Assembly (NCBI RefSeq): GCF_042648505.1 | Contig: NZ_JBHRXK010000004.1 | Span: 362,030-426,029 of the forward strand | Reading direction: 5' to 3' | Length of the DNA stretch: 64,000 bases | Source: Lysobacter_L cavernae | GTDB taxonomy: Bacteria; Pseudomonadota; Gammaproteobacteria; Xanthomonadales; Xanthomonadaceae | Shown: piece after piece, positions 39,780 through 50,974 of the stretch | How the letters are laid out: each line of letters begins with the position of its first letter | How positions within the stretch are numbered: position 1 is the first letter of the stretch | Notes under the pieces: generated by a model | The model's input: only the letters and a program-made list of their open reading frames with translations | Database searches by the model: none | Told to the model about the DNA's origin: nothing | Translations under genes and position numbers: made by a program

Positions 39780-41606
39780 TCAAGGCATGTGGTCGAACAG
39801 GTGCTGCAGCACCGCCTCGCCATAGCGGTCGAGCTTGCTGCTGCCGATGCCGGGAATGCGCGACAGTTCGCCGAGGTCGTCGGGCGCGGTCTCGGCGATC
39901 GCGCGCAGGGTGCTGTCGTGGAAGATCACGTAGGCCGGCACGTTCTGCTCGCGCGCGGTGGCCGCACGCCATTCGCGCAGGGCGTTGAAGCGGGCGAGGT
40001 CGTCAGGGGCGAGGTCGATCATCGGCGCCGCGGCCGTGCCCGTGCGGGTCTTGCGCCCGCGTGGCGGCCGCGGCTGCTCGTTGCGGAAGCGCAGCTCGCG
40101 CTCGCCACGCAGCACCGGCGCGCTGATCGCGGTCAGGCGCAGCGCACCGTGGCGCTCGACATCGGCCTCGAGCAGGCCACCGGCGACGAGCTGGCGGAAC
40201 ACGCCGCGCCATTGGCGCTCGTCGAGGTCGTTGCCGATGGCCCAGGTGCTCAGGCCGTCGTGGCCGTATTGGCGGACCTTGTCGGTGGCGACGCCGCGCA
40301 GCACGTCGATCAGGTGGCCGGCGCCGAAGCGCTGACCGGTGCGGTACACGCACGACAACGCCTTGCGCGCGGCCTGGGTGCCGTCCCAGCTTTGCGGCGG
40401 CTCCAGGCAGTTGTCGCAATTGCCGCAGGCGCCGGCGTGCGGCTCGCCGAACCAGCCCAGCAGCGCCTGCCGCCGGCATTGTGTCGATTCGCAGTAGCCG
40501 AGCAGCGCGTCGAGCTTGCGCAGCTCCAGCTGCTTGCGCTCCTCGCCGGCCTCGCCCTGGTTGATCAGCTGCCGCAGGTTGACCACGTCACCGAGCCCGT
40601 ACGACAGCCAGGCTTCGGCCGGCTCGCCGTCGCGGCCGGCGCGGCCGGTTTCCTGGTAGTAGCCCTCGATCGACTTGGGCAGGTCGATGTGGGCGACGAA
40701 GCGCACGTCGGGTTTGTCGATGCCCATGCCGAAGGCGATGGTCGCCACCATCACCACACCGTCCTCCTGCAGGAAGCGGCGTTGGTTGGCCGCGCGCGCG
40801 GCCGCGTCCATGCCGGCGTGGTAGGGCAGGGCATCGAAGCCGGCGGCCTGCAGTTGCTCGGCCGTGCTATCGACGCGCTTGCGCGAGAACGCGTAGACGA
40901 TGCCGCTCTCGCCGCGGTGACGGGCGAGGAAATCCTGCAGCTGGCGGGAGCCGCCGTCCTTGTGGACGACGCGGTAGCGGATGTTGGGGCGGTCGAACGA
41001 GCTGACGAACTGCTGTGCGTCCTCCAGCGCCAGCCGCTCGGCGATCTCGCGCCGGGTCGGGGCATCGGCGGTGGCGGTCAGGGCGATGCGCGGAATGTCG
41101 GGCCAGCGCTCGTGCAGCACGGTCAGCTGGCGGTATTCGGGGCGGAAATCGTGGCCCCATTGCGAGACGCAGTGGGCCTCGTCGATCGCGAAAAGAGCGA
41201 TGCCCGCGCCCGCGTGAGCGCGGTCGAGCAGCGACAGGAAACGCGCGGTCAGCAGCCGCTCCGGGGCGACGTAGAGCAGGTCGAGTTCGCCGGCCAGCAG
41301 TTGCCGCTCGACCTCGGCCGCGCCCGCGGCGTCGAGGGTCGAGTTGAGGAAGGCGGCGCGCACGCCGAGCTGGCGCAGGGCCTCGACCTGGTTCTGCATC
41401 AGCGCGATCAGCGGCGAGACGACCAGGCCGCAGCCGGTGCGCAGCAGGGCCGGCAGCTGGTAGCACAGCGACTTGCCACCGCCGGTGGGCATCAGCACCA
41501 GGGCGTCGCCGCCGCCGGTCACGTGTTCGACGATCTGCGCCTGTTCGCCGCGGAAGCCGGGGTGGCCGAAAATGCGGCGGAGCAGGTCGAGGGCAGCGTC
41601 GGACAT
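39780..41606 (-). CDS. recQ: ATP-dependent DNA helicase RecQ
   Basis: 3'-5' helicase of the RecF pathway, 608 residues. FRGEQAQIV start, Walker A MPTGGGKS (39-46), Walker B AIDEAHCVSQWGHDFRPEY, the helicase C domain with GRAGRDGEPAEAWL, the zinc site (CESTQC ... CGNCDNC), a winged helix (DVLRGVATDKVRQYGHDGL) and the HRDC domain at the end (FNALREWRAATAREQNVPA). All parts of a full RecQ are present. It converges with the MscS-like gene, 28 bases apart. Confidence 0.95.
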   Translation of the reverse strand: MSDAALDLLRRIFGHPGFRGEQAQIVEHVTGGGDALVLMPTGGGKSLCYQLPALLRTGCGLVVSPLIALMQNQVEALRQLGVRAAFLNSTLDAAGAAEVERQLLAGELDLLYVAPERLLTARFLSLLDRAHAGAGIALFAIDEAHCVSQWGHDFRPEYRQLTVLHERWPDIPRIALTATADAPTRREIAERLALEDAQQFVSSFDRPNIRYRVVHKDGGSRQLQDFLARHRGESGIVYAFSRKRVDSTAEQLQAAGFDALPYHAGMDAAARAANQRRFLQEDGVVMVATIAFGMGIDKPDVRFVAHIDLPKSIEGYYQETGRAGRDGEPAEAWLSYGLGDVVNLRQLINQGEAGEERKQLELRKLDALLGYCESTQCRRQALLGWFGEPHAGACGNCDNCLEPPQSWDGTQAARKALSCVYRTGQRFGAGHLIDVLRGVATDKVRQYGHDGLSTWAIGNDLDERQWRGVFRQLVAGGLLEADVERHGALRLTAISAPVLRGERELRFRNEQPRPPRGRKTRTGTAAAPMIDLAPDDLARFNALREWRAATAREQNVPAYVIFHDSTLRAIAETAPDDLGELSRIPGIGSSKLDRYGEAVLQHLFDHMP

Positions 41607-41787
41607 GCGCCTAGTTTAGCGGGCGCACACGCCACGGCCGTCGGGAAATGCCAGGACGGGATGTAGGACGGCTGGCGGCTTGTCGCCCGGGTAGGTGAAC
41701 GCGCCCGGGAGATCAATGCGATACCGATCGGATCGCCACAAAAAGCAAACCCGGGTGTGGCCTTGCCCGGGCGACGCCATGCGTGAC

Positions 41788-41821
41788 GCCCTCTCTCTTC
41801 AGCAAGCGGTAGAGAGAGGGC
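41788..41821. repeat. 11-bp perfect hairpin between recQ and dps
   Basis: gccctctctct at 41788-41798 pairs exactly with agagagagggc at 41811-41821 around a 12-base loop. It lies 19 bases after the dps stop (leftward), so it could end the dps message, but no U-run follows on that strand. Confidence 0.5.
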
Positions 41822-41839
41822 GGCAAGCCTCGTTGCCGA

Positions 41840-42391
41840 TCACTCCAGCAGCGAGCGCAGCATCCACGCGTTCTTCTCGTGGGTCTGCAGGCGCTGGGTC
41901 ATCAGGTCGACGGTCGGGTCGTCGCCGGCGTCGTCGGCAGTCTTGAGCACCTTGCGTGCGGTGCGCGCGACCGCCTCGTTGCCGACGGTGAGCTGGCGCA
42001 CCATCTCGCGCCAGTCCGGCGCTTCGGTCAGCCCCGGCTCTTCCGGGATCGAGCTGAGGCGGATGAACTCCGCGTACGAGCCCGGCGCGTTGAAACCCAG
42101 GGCGCGGATGCGCTCGGCGGTCTCGTCCAGGGCGTTCCACTGCTCGGTGTACTGGCCCTCGAACATCACGTGCAGGCTGTTGAACATCGGCCCGGTGATG
42201 TTCCAGTGGAAGTTGTGGGTCTTCAGGTACAGGGTGAAGCTGTCGGACAGGAAGCGCGACAGCCCTTCGGCGATCTTCTTGCGGTCGCCGCCACTGATCC
42301 CGATATCGATGGCCGGCGAGGCGGCATTGCCGGTCGCCGCCGGCTTGGCAGGTTTGGCCGGCTTGGACTTGGCGGGTTTGTCTTTGGCCAC
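41840..42391 (-). CDS. dps: DNA-protecting ferritin-like protein Dps
   Basis: A mini-ferritin that oxidises Fe2+ with H2O2 and can coat DNA. 183 residues. The ferroxidase set is present as His62, His74, Glu78, Asp89 and Glu93 (THNFHWNITGPMFNSLH, LDETAERIRALG). The N-terminal tail of about 27 residues holds six lysines in an AKxKPAK pattern; such tails bind DNA in E. coli Dps, and this one is longer. ATG at 42391; it is divergent from hrpA. Stress control is likely but no operator is recognised. Confidence 0.92.
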   Translation of the reverse strand: MAKDKPAKSKPAKPAKPAATGNAASPAIDIGISGGDRKKIAEGLSRFLSDSFTLYLKTHNFHWNITGPMFNSLHVMFEGQYTEQWNALDETAERIRALGFNAPGSYAEFIRLSSIPEEPGLTEAPDWREMVRQLTVGNEAVARTARKVLKTADDAGDDPTVDLMTQRLQTHEKNAWMLRSLLE

Positions 42392-42474
42392 GATGTAACT
42401 CCCTGGTTGGAATGCGGTGACAATAGGCTGTGCCGATCACGGCGTGAAATGGTTTTTACCTTGCAGTGCGATCG

Positions 42475-45400
42475 ATGAAATCAATGGGTCCGGCGGAGTC
42501 TAGCCACGCTGATGTCAGCAACGCGTTACGTCAGGCTCGCCGCGCGATCGACGGTGCGCTGAGCCGCGATCGCGGTCGTCTGCACGGCTTGTGGTCGCGT
42601 TGGAGCGGCAAGCCGACCGATGCCGCGGCGCGCGATGCCTTCGCTCAGGCGCTGGCGGTGTCGGTTGCGCAACGCGAGGCGCGCGCGGCTTCGCTGCCGC
42701 GAGTGCCGGTCGACCCGTCGTTGCCGATCGCCGCCGAGGCCGAGCGCATCGTCGCGCTGATCCGCGAGCATCCGGTGGTGGTGATCGCCGGCGAGACCGG
42801 TTCAGGCAAGACCACGCAGTTGCCGAAGCTGTGCCTGGCTGCCGGCCGCGGCAGCGCCGGCATGATCGGCTGCACCCAGCCGCGCCGCATCGCCGCGCGC
42901 GCGGTCGCCCGGCGCGTGGCCGAGGAGCTGCAGACGCCGCTCGGCGGCGTGGTCGGTTACCAGGTGCGCTTCAACGAGAATGTCGGCGACAACACCGCGG
43001 TCAAGTTCATGACCGACGGCATTTTGCTGGCCGAGATCCAGTCCGACCGCTGGCTGTCGCAGTACGACACCATCCTGATCGACGAGGCGCACGAGCGCAG
43101 CCTCAACATCGACTTCCTGCTCGGCTACCTCAAGCAGCTGCTGCTCAAGCGCCGCGACCTCAAGGTCATCGTCACTTCGGCGACGATCGACACCGAGCGT
43201 TTCGCCGCGCATTTCGGCGGCGCGCCGGTGGTCGATGTCGAGGGCCGTGGGTATCCGGTTTCGGTGCGCTACCGTCCGTTGGAAGGCGAGGGCGACGAGG
43301 CGGGCGAGCGCACGGTCAACGACGGCATCGTCGCCGCCTGTGACGAGATCACCCGCGAAGACCCGCGCGGCGACGTGCTGATCTTCCTGTCCGGCGAGCG
43401 CGAAATCCGCGACGCCCACCAGGCGCTGGAACGGCGCAAGTACCGCGAGACCGAGGTGCTGCCGCTGTACGCACGGCTGTCGGTGCGCGACCAGGACCGC
43501 GTGTTCAATCCCGGTCCGAAGCGGCGCTTCGTGCTGGCGACCAACGTCGCCGAGACCTCGCTGACGGTGCCGCGCATCCGTTACGTGGTCGACCCGGGTC
43601 TGGCGCGCGTCAAGCGCTACAGTCCGCGTGGCAAGCTCGACCGGCTGCATATCGAGCCGGTCAGCCAGGCCAGCGCCGACCAGCGCAAGGGCCGCTGCGG
43701 CCGCATCAGCGAGGGCACCTGCTACCGCCTCTACAGCGAGGCCGATTTCGAATCGCGACCGCGCTTCACCGACCCGGAGATCCGCCGCGCCGCGTTGGCC
43801 GGAGTGATCCTGCGCATGCTGTCGCTGGGTTTGGGACGGATTGAAGATTTCCCGTTCCTGGAACCGCCCGATGCCCGCGCGATCACCGACGGTTGGCAAC
43901 AGCTCGGCGAACTGGGCGCGGTCGAGGTGGGCGACGACGACCGCGCCCGCAAGCTGACCGCGACCGGTAAGCTGATGGCGCGCTTGCCGGTCGACGTGAA
44001 GCTGGCGCGCATGCTGGTCGCCGCGAACACGCACGGCTGCCTGCGCGAGATGCTGGCGGTCACCGCCTTCCTCGGCATCCAGGACCCGCGCGAGCGTCCT
44101 GCCGACCAGCGCGCCGCCGCCGACAACGCCCACGCCGAGTTTGCCGATGCGAAGTCGGAGTTCGTCGGCATCCTCAAGCTGTGGGACGCCTACCAGGCCG
44201 CGCACGAGGAGCTCACCCAGTCGAAACTGCGCGCCTGGTGCGAGAAACGCTTCCTCGGTTTCCTGCGCATGCGCGAGTGGCGCGAGCTGCATCGCCAGCT
44301 CAAGTTGATGGCCGATGACCTGGGCTGGCAGCAGAACAACGTGGTCGCGGAGATGGACAACGCTGCCTACGTCACGCTGCATCGCGCGCTGATCGCCGGC
44401 CTGCCGACCCAGATCGGCCTGCGCGGCCTGCGCGGCGAGGGCAAAGGCGGCGGCCTGTACGACGGCCCGCGCGGGCGCAAATTCCAACTGTTTCCGGGTT
44501 CGCCGCTGGCGAAGAAACCGCCGCCGTGGGTGCTGGCGGCGACCTTGCTCGACACCGAGCGCGTGTGGTCGCTGACCAATGCTGCGATCGAGCCGGACTG
44601 GGCGATCGCCGAGTTGCCGCACCTGCTCGCGCGTCGCCAGCACGACCCGCACTGGGCGCGCTCGCAGGGGCGCGTGGTCGGCAGCGAGCAGATCAGCCTG
44701 TTCGGCCTGGTGCTGGCGCCGAAGCGCCCGATCCACTACGGCGCGCTGTTCCCCGAGGAAAGCCGTGCGATCTTTGCCCGAGATGCCTTGGTCACCGGCG
44801 AGATCAACACCCGCTGCGTGTTCGTCGCGCGCAACCTCGCCACCTTGGCCAAGGCGAACGAGGAGGAGGCCAAGCAGCGCCGCGCCGGTCTGGTCGTCGA
44901 CGAGGACTGGATGACGCAGTGGTACCTGGACCGGCTGCCGCCGCAGGTGCACAACGCGCAGGCACTGGACGCGTGGTACGGCAAGTTGCCGGCCGCGGAG
45001 AAGGCGAAACTGGAATGGTCGCTCACCGACCTGATGGTCGGCGACGAGAGCGATGCCGCGCGCTTCCCGCCGTACCTCGCGCTTGGCGACGTGCGCCTGG
45101 CGGTGACGTACCGCTTCCAGCCCGGTGCACCCGATGACGGCATGACCGTGGCGGTGCAACTGCACCTGCTCAACGCGCTCGATCCGGTGCGACTGTCGTG
45201 GCTGGCGCCAGGCTTCGTCGTCGACAAGGCTGCGGCGTTGATCAAGACCCTGCCCAAGACCCTGCGCCGCAACTTCGTGCCGGCGCCGGATTTCGCCCGT
45301 GCCTTCCATGAGGCGAGCGGTGTCGACCAGGGCGGGCAGGCCGATGCCTTCACCGGCGCGCTGGCGCGCTTCCTGCACAAACTCACCGGTGTCGCCGTGG

Positions 45401-46473
45401 CCGCCACCGACTTCGACGAGACCGCACTCGAACCGCACCTGCGCATCAACCTGCGCCTGCTTGATGCCCCTGCGAAAGGCGGCGACGGGCGCAGCGTGTT
45501 GGCCGAGTCGCGCGACCTCGATGAACTGCGCAGCCGTTTTGGCGAGCAGGCGACGGCGGCGTTTGCGGCCCGGGCCGCCGACGGCCTCGCCCAGCACGGC
45601 TTGACCGGGTTTCCCGATACGCCGGTGCCGCGTTCTGTAGCGGGCGCGGGCGGCGTGCCGGCCTATCCGGCGCTGCACGACGACGGGATGAGCGTGTCAC
45701 TGCGGGTCCACGCCCAGCAGGAGGTCGCGCAGCGCGAGCACCCGCGTGGCGTGCGTCGCTTGCTCGCACTCGCCTTGGCCGACAAGTTCAAACAGGCGCG
45801 CAAGCAGTTGCCGGTGTCACCGAAGACCGGCCTGCTGTACGCGGCGATCGAGTCGGCGGCACCGCGTCGGGATGGCCTGAAAGAGGGCGACCGCCTGCGC
45901 GCCGATCTGGTCGATGGTGCGTTCGCGGCCCTGGCTGCCGACGGGCTCGATGCGATCCGCGACACGAGCGCGTTTGCGACGCGGCGCGAGGCCATCGCCA
46001 AGCAGTTGTTCGCGGAAGCCATGGAGCGCCTGAGCCAGGCCGAGACCATTCTGGGCGCGGTGGCCGAGGCGCGCGCCAAGCTGGAGTCGCCGCTGATGGG
46101 CTGGGCCAGCGGCAACCTCGACGACATGCGCGCGCACCTGGCGACGCTGACGCCTCCGGGCTTCCTGCGTGACGTCCCGGCCGAAGCCCTGCGTGAGTAC
46201 CCGCGTTATCTCAAGGCACTGGCCCTGCGTGGCGAGCGCGCGTTGCGCGACCCAAGCCGCGACCAGGCGCGCATGCTCGAACTCAAACCGTTCACCGACG
46301 CATTGACCGAAGCCGATCAGGCCGGCATCGCCACGGCATCCGATTGGCAGGCGCTGCGGTGGGACCTGGAGGAACTGCGCGTGTCGCTGTTCGCGCAGGA
46401 GCTCGGCGTGCGCGGTGGCGTGTCGCCGAAGAAACTGGCGACCCGTTTGGCTGGGTTGCAGAGGTCGGTCTAG
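42475..46473 (+). CDS. hrpA: ATP-dependent RNA helicase HrpA
   Basis: A DEAH-box helicase of 1332 residues (E. coli HrpA 1300). After an N-terminal helical region come Walker A AGETGSGKTTQLPK, the DEAH box IDEAHERSLN, SAT motif VTSATIDTERF, the helicase C domain with QRKGRCGRISEG, the HA2 and OB-fold regions, and the long C-terminal extension (DUF3418) that is specific to HrpA. HrpA resolves stalled or collided ribosomes in E. coli. ATG 42475 chosen; GTG 42466 and ATG 42484 are also in frame. Confidence 0.95.
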   Translation: MKSMGPAESSHADVSNALRQARRAIDGALSRDRGRLHGLWSRWSGKPTDAAARDAFAQALAVSVAQREARAASLPRVPVDPSLPIAAEAERIVALIREHPVVVIAGETGSGKTTQLPKLCLAAGRGSAGMIGCTQPRRIAARAVARRVAEELQTPLGGVVGYQVRFNENVGDNTAVKFMTDGILLAEIQSDRWLSQYDTILIDEAHERSLNIDFLLGYLKQLLLKRRDLKVIVTSATIDTERFAAHFGGAPVVDVEGRGYPVSVRYRPLEGEGDEAGERTVNDGIVAACDEITREDPRGDVLIFLSGEREIRDAHQALERRKYRETEVLPLYARLSVRDQDRVFNPGPKRRFVLATNVAETSLTVPRIRYVVDPGLARVKRYSPRGKLDRLHIEPVSQASADQRKGRCGRISEGTCYRLYSEADFESRPRFTDPEIRRAALAGVILRMLSLGLGRIEDFPFLEPPDARAITDGWQQLGELGAVEVGDDDRARKLTATGKLMARLPVDVKLARMLVAANTHGCLREMLAVTAFLGIQDPRERPADQRAAADNAHAEFADAKSEFVGILKLWDAYQAAHEELTQSKLRAWCEKRFLGFLRMREWRELHRQLKLMADDLGWQQNNVVAEMDNAAYVTLHRALIAGLPTQIGLRGLRGEGKGGGLYDGPRGRKFQLFPGSPLAKKPPPWVLAATLLDTERVWSLTNAAIEPDWAIAELPHLLARRQHDPHWARSQGRVVGSEQISLFGLVLAPKRPIHYGALFPEESRAIFARDALVTGEINTRCVFVARNLATLAKANEEEAKQRRAGLVVDEDWMTQWYLDRLPPQVHNAQALDAWYGKLPAAEKAKLEWSLTDLMVGDESDAARFPPYLALGDVRLAVTYRFQPGAPDDGMTVAVQLHLLNALDPVRLSWLAPGFVVDKAAALIKTLPKTLRRNFVPAPDFARAFHEASGVDQGGQADAFTGALARFLHKLTGVAVAATDFDETALEPHLRINLRLLDAPAKGGDGRSVLAESRDLDELRSRFGEQATAAFAARAADGLAQHGLTGFPDTPVPRSVAGAGGVPAYPALHDDGMSVSLRVHAQQEVAQREHPRGVRRLLALALADKFKQARKQLPVSPKTGLLYAAIESAAPRRDGLKEGDRLRADLVDGAFAALAADGLDAIRDTSAFATRREAIAKQLFAEAMERLSQAETILGAVAEARAKLESPLMGWASGNLDDMRAHLATLTPPGFLRDVPAEALREYPRYLKALALRGERALRDPSRDQARMLELKPFTDALTEADQAGIATASDWQALRWDLEELRVSLFAQELGVRGGVSPKKLATRLAGLQRSV

Positions 46474-46562
46474 GGCGCCGGACAAACCTTGAGCTGCCAG
46501 GTTTCGTCAAACTGAGGCTCTGGCTTGATGTGCTTCAAACCCGGACTTCCGCGAAGGACCAC

Positions 46563-46592
46563 AAAAAAAGCCGCCCATCGGGCGGCCTTTTC
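46563..46592. terminator. Bidirectional terminator between hrpA and ppa
   Basis: A 7-bp G/C stem gccgccc (46570-46576) with gggcggc (46580-46586), 3-base loop, flanked by aaaaaaa on the left (a U-run for the leftward ppa transcript) and ccttttc on the right for hrpA. It lies just after the ppa stop. Confidence 0.85.
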
Positions 46593-46612
46593 ATGACGCG
46601 AACGCAGCGCTA

Positions 46613-47167
46613 TCAGAACTTCGGCTTGTCGGCTTCTTCGATCGCGTTGTAGCGCGCGATCGCCTCGTTGAGGATGGCCTTGGCCTCGGCGGCGTTGCCC
46701 CAGCCTTCGATCTTCACCCACTTGCCCTTCTCCAGGTCCTTGTAGTGCTCGAAGAAGTGGCCGATGCGATCGAGCCAGTGCTGCGAGACCTGTTCGATGT
46801 CGGTGATGTGGGCGTAGCCGCCGAAGATCTTCGGCACCGGCACCGCGATCAGCTTCTCGTCGCTGCCGGCCTCGTCGCTCATCTTCAGCACGCCGACCGG
46901 CACTGCGCGGATGACCGAGCCCGGCACCAGCGGCAGCGGCAGGATCACCAGCACGTCGGCCGGATCGCCGTCGCCGCACAGCGTGTGCGGGACGTAGCCG
47001 TAGTTGCACGGGTAGCGCATCGGCGTGGACAGGATGCGGTCGACGAAGATCGCGCCAGAAGCCTTGTCGACCTCGTACTTGACCGGCTCGGCGTCCTTGG
47101 GGATTTCGATGATGACGTTGATCTCATCCGGCGGGTTCTTGCCGGTGGGGACGAGGTCCAGGCCCAT
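46613..47167 (-). CDS. ppa: Soluble inorganic pyrophosphatase (family I)
   Basis: Hydrolyses PPi to phosphate in the cytoplasm. 184 residues, with the family start LDLVPTGKNPPDEINVIIEIP, the FVDRIL and PCNYGYVPHT segments, the signature metal-binding GDGDPADVL, and the KIEGWGNAAEA stretch. ATG 47167 follows an SD (ggag, spacing 6); the in-frame TTG at 47179 is unlikely. Present beside a membrane pyrophosphatase, so the cell has both energy-wasting and energy-saving PPi removal. Confidence 0.96.
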   Translation of the reverse strand: MGLDLVPTGKNPPDEINVIIEIPKDAEPVKYEVDKASGAIFVDRILSTPMRYPCNYGYVPHTLCGDGDPADVLVILPLPLVPGSVIRAVPVGVLKMSDEAGSDEKLIAVPVPKIFGGYAHITDIEQVSQHWLDRIGHFFEHYKDLEKGKWVKIEGWGNAAEAKAILNEAIARYNAIEEADKPKF

Positions 47168-47384
47168 TCGTTGCTCCAACTGCTGGTGGCCGCGCCGTGG
47201 GGCGGGCCGGGGAGGGTGCTTTCAGGAAAGCGGGGTCGGCATTTTACGCGGCTGGCTGCTGCGGCGCAGCAGGCATGGCCGTTAGCCCCTTTCCTGCGCA
47301 GGGGCAGGGACGCTTTCCTTCTCCCCTCGCGGGAGAAGGTGGCCCGAAGGGCCGGAAGAGGGGGGCGGCGAAGCCGTTGCCATG

Positions 47385-47412
47385 AAAAAGGCGGCCCGGA
47401 GGCCGCCTTTCG
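47385..47412 (-). terminator. Rho-independent terminator of hppA
   Basis: A 10-bp perfect stem aaaggcggcc (47387-47396) with ggccgccttt (47401-47410), loop cgga, followed on the leftward strand by a run of T. It lies 110 bases past the hppA stop. Confidence 0.8.
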
Positions 47413-47453
47413 GTGCTGCAGAGGTCACCGCGATCTGCGTCCCTCTCCCCTAA

Positions 47454-47477
47454 CCCTCTCCCGCAAGCGGGAGAGGG
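47454..47477. repeat. 11-bp palindromic repeat
   Basis: ccctctcccgc (47454-47464) with its exact inverse complement (47467-47477), loop aa. The same core recurs at 47317-47339 and 53859-53882, so it is an interspersed repeat family rather than a gene-specific terminator. Confidence 0.65.
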
Positions 47478-47521
47478 GGAGTTGGTGTCGCGCGGGAGTC
47501 ACTTCGATGACCCCCGTTCGC

Positions 47522-49549
<2,028 letters not shown>

Positions 49550-49758
49550 GAACCCCTCCCCATTAGAGTGGACATCGGACAACAACGGACGTGTACCTTG
49601 AGTTGTGATGCTGCCGCATTAACGGGTGGGGCCGTGGGCAACGCCGGGACTATGGCACAGGCCCGTGAACCGTGGAACCGGGCGGGCCGTCCATGAAAGC
49701 GCGGTTCAGCGCGCACGTGGCAGCCTGCGACCCAAGTCACGAATCGTTGGAGCTTGCC

Positions 49759-50268
49759 ATGCGCCTGGCCCTCACCCTGCTCGCCGCTGTGTCGCTGCCG
49801 GTGTCGGCGGCCGATCCCAAGCCCGAGATCAACCGCGGCACGGTGCAGCCGCAGGCCGTGAACGCGGTGCACACGTTGCGCCAGATCCCGGAGGCGTGCG
49901 CGCGCATCGAGGGCATGTTTACCGGCCAGGCCGCCGACCCTTACAAGTTCGCGGTGGTGCGAACCAGTCCGACCTGCCAGCCACGCGCGCGCTTTGTCGA
50001 TGCCGCAAAGGTCAAGCCGTCCGAGCAGACGGGTTGGAAGTTCAACGATCTCATCCGCGTACCCAATGCCGTCTGCCCCTCGCAGCAGGCGGTGGTGCGG
50101 GTGTGGCGCAAGCCGGCCGCGACGGCGGTGCCGCCCAAGCTCGACGCACAGGGACAGGCGCGCATCTACCTGCAGGACTCCAAGCAGGTCGCCGCCACCA
50201 ACAAGATGCCGGCTGTGCCGGTGTTCGCCGCGGCGATGTCGGTCGAGGGCAAGGCCTGCGGCGGCTGA
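49759..50268 (+). CDS. Small secreted protein of unknown function
   Basis: 169 residues with a signal peptide (MRLALTLLAAVSLPVSA) and a mature part with four cysteines (EACARI, SPTCQPR, NAVCPS, KACGG), suggesting two disulfides. No family motif recognised. SD ggag precedes the ATG with 6-base spacing. It is divergent from hppA. An in-frame ATG at 49672 would put 29 residues before the signal peptide and is rejected. Confidence 0.65.
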   Translation: MRLALTLLAAVSLPVSAADPKPEINRGTVQPQAVNAVHTLRQIPEACARIEGMFTGQAADPYKFAVVRTSPTCQPRARFVDAAKVKPSEQTGWKFNDLIRVPNAVCPSQQAVVRVWRKPAATAVPPKLDAQGQARIYLQDSKQVAATNKMPAVPVFAAAMSVEGKACGG

Positions 50269-50278
50269 GGCAGGCGTG

Positions 50279-50302
50279 GCTTGATCGCGGATGCGATCAA
50301 GC
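50279..50302. repeat. 10-bp perfect hairpin after the small secreted protein gene
   Basis: gcttgatcgc (50279-50288) and gcgatcaagc (50293-50302), loop ggat, 10 bases after the stop. No T-run follows, so it is at best a weak terminator. Confidence 0.5.
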
Positions 50303-50454
50303 AAGAACGCCCGGTCGAAATTGCCCGGTCGAAAATCGTGCCTCGGAGCGTCGAACCTACAGCCCGGCACGACCAACCCAAAGGCGGTCGTGCTGGCGTT
50401 CGCTACGGGCAATGCTCGAAGGCGTGCTCGACGGCAGATGACGCGCCGCGTCGC

Positions 50455-50898
50455 TCAGCAGGGTTCGACGATTCCGTCGTAGCGCCGCTGCATCTCCTCC
50501 GGTGTCACTTCCTCGATGCTGTGGCCGACGTTCCAGCGGTGGCCGAACGGGTCGCGGAACACGCCCGAGCGCTCGCCGTAGAACTGATCCTTGGCCGGCA
50601 TCAGCAAAGTGGCGCCGGCGGCGAGGGCGCGGGCGATGACGGCGTCGGCATCGTCGACGTGGACATGCAGGGTGACGCTGGTGCCGGCGCTCGGGTTCGG
50701 CTCGCGGATGTCGTACTCCGGGTACTGCTCGCACAGCATCAGCGTGGTGTCGCCGAAGGCGAGTTCGACGTGGCCGACGCGGCCACCGGGCTCATTGAGC
50801 CGGAACTGCTCGGTGGCATCGAACACCGCGCCGTAGAACGCGATCGCCTGCGCGGCATCGCGTACGCACAGGTAGGGGAACAGCTCATGCACGGTCAT
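50455..50898 (-). CDS. VOC (glyoxalase/bleomycin resistance-like) family protein
   Basis: 147 residues, a beta-alpha-beta-beta-beta module: FPYLCVRDAAQAIAFYGAVF, GHVELAFGDTTLMLCEQYP, TLHVHVDDADAVIARALAAGATLL and SGVFRDPFGHRWNVGHSIEEV. This is the PhnB-like/YdfO-type VOC subgroup, with PEEMQRR at the end. Substrate unknown. SD aggag before the ATG at 50898. It lies after the AraC regulator on the same strand and is probably controlled by it. Confidence 0.82.
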   Translation of the reverse strand: MTVHELFPYLCVRDAAQAIAFYGAVFDATEQFRLNEPGGRVGHVELAFGDTTLMLCEQYPEYDIREPNPSAGTSVTLHVHVDDADAVIARALAAGATLLMPAKDQFYGERSGVFRDPFGHRWNVGHSIEEVTPEEMQRRYDGIVEPC

Positions 50899-50974
50899 GA
50901 CGCACTCCTGATGGATGGGCGAGGCCACGGTAGGCTTCGCGTGGGATGCCGTCTTGCACGAAATTGACCGCGGC

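Larger units (their letters stand above)
47168..47521. other. Intergenic region rich in palindromes between ppa and hppA
   Basis: 354 bases with no gene. It has three stem-loops: a 9-bp hairpin ccttctccc/gggagaagg (47317-47339), the hppA terminator (47385-47412), and an 11-bp palindrome (47454-47477). The first and last have related ctcccgc/gcgggag cores and belong to one repeat family with the copy at 53859-53882. Confidence 0.7.

Noticed and set aside
42802..45678. A 958-codon open frame on the - strand opposite hrpA
   Set aside because: Same reason: shadow of a strongly supported gene, with low-complexity Arg/Gln/His composition.
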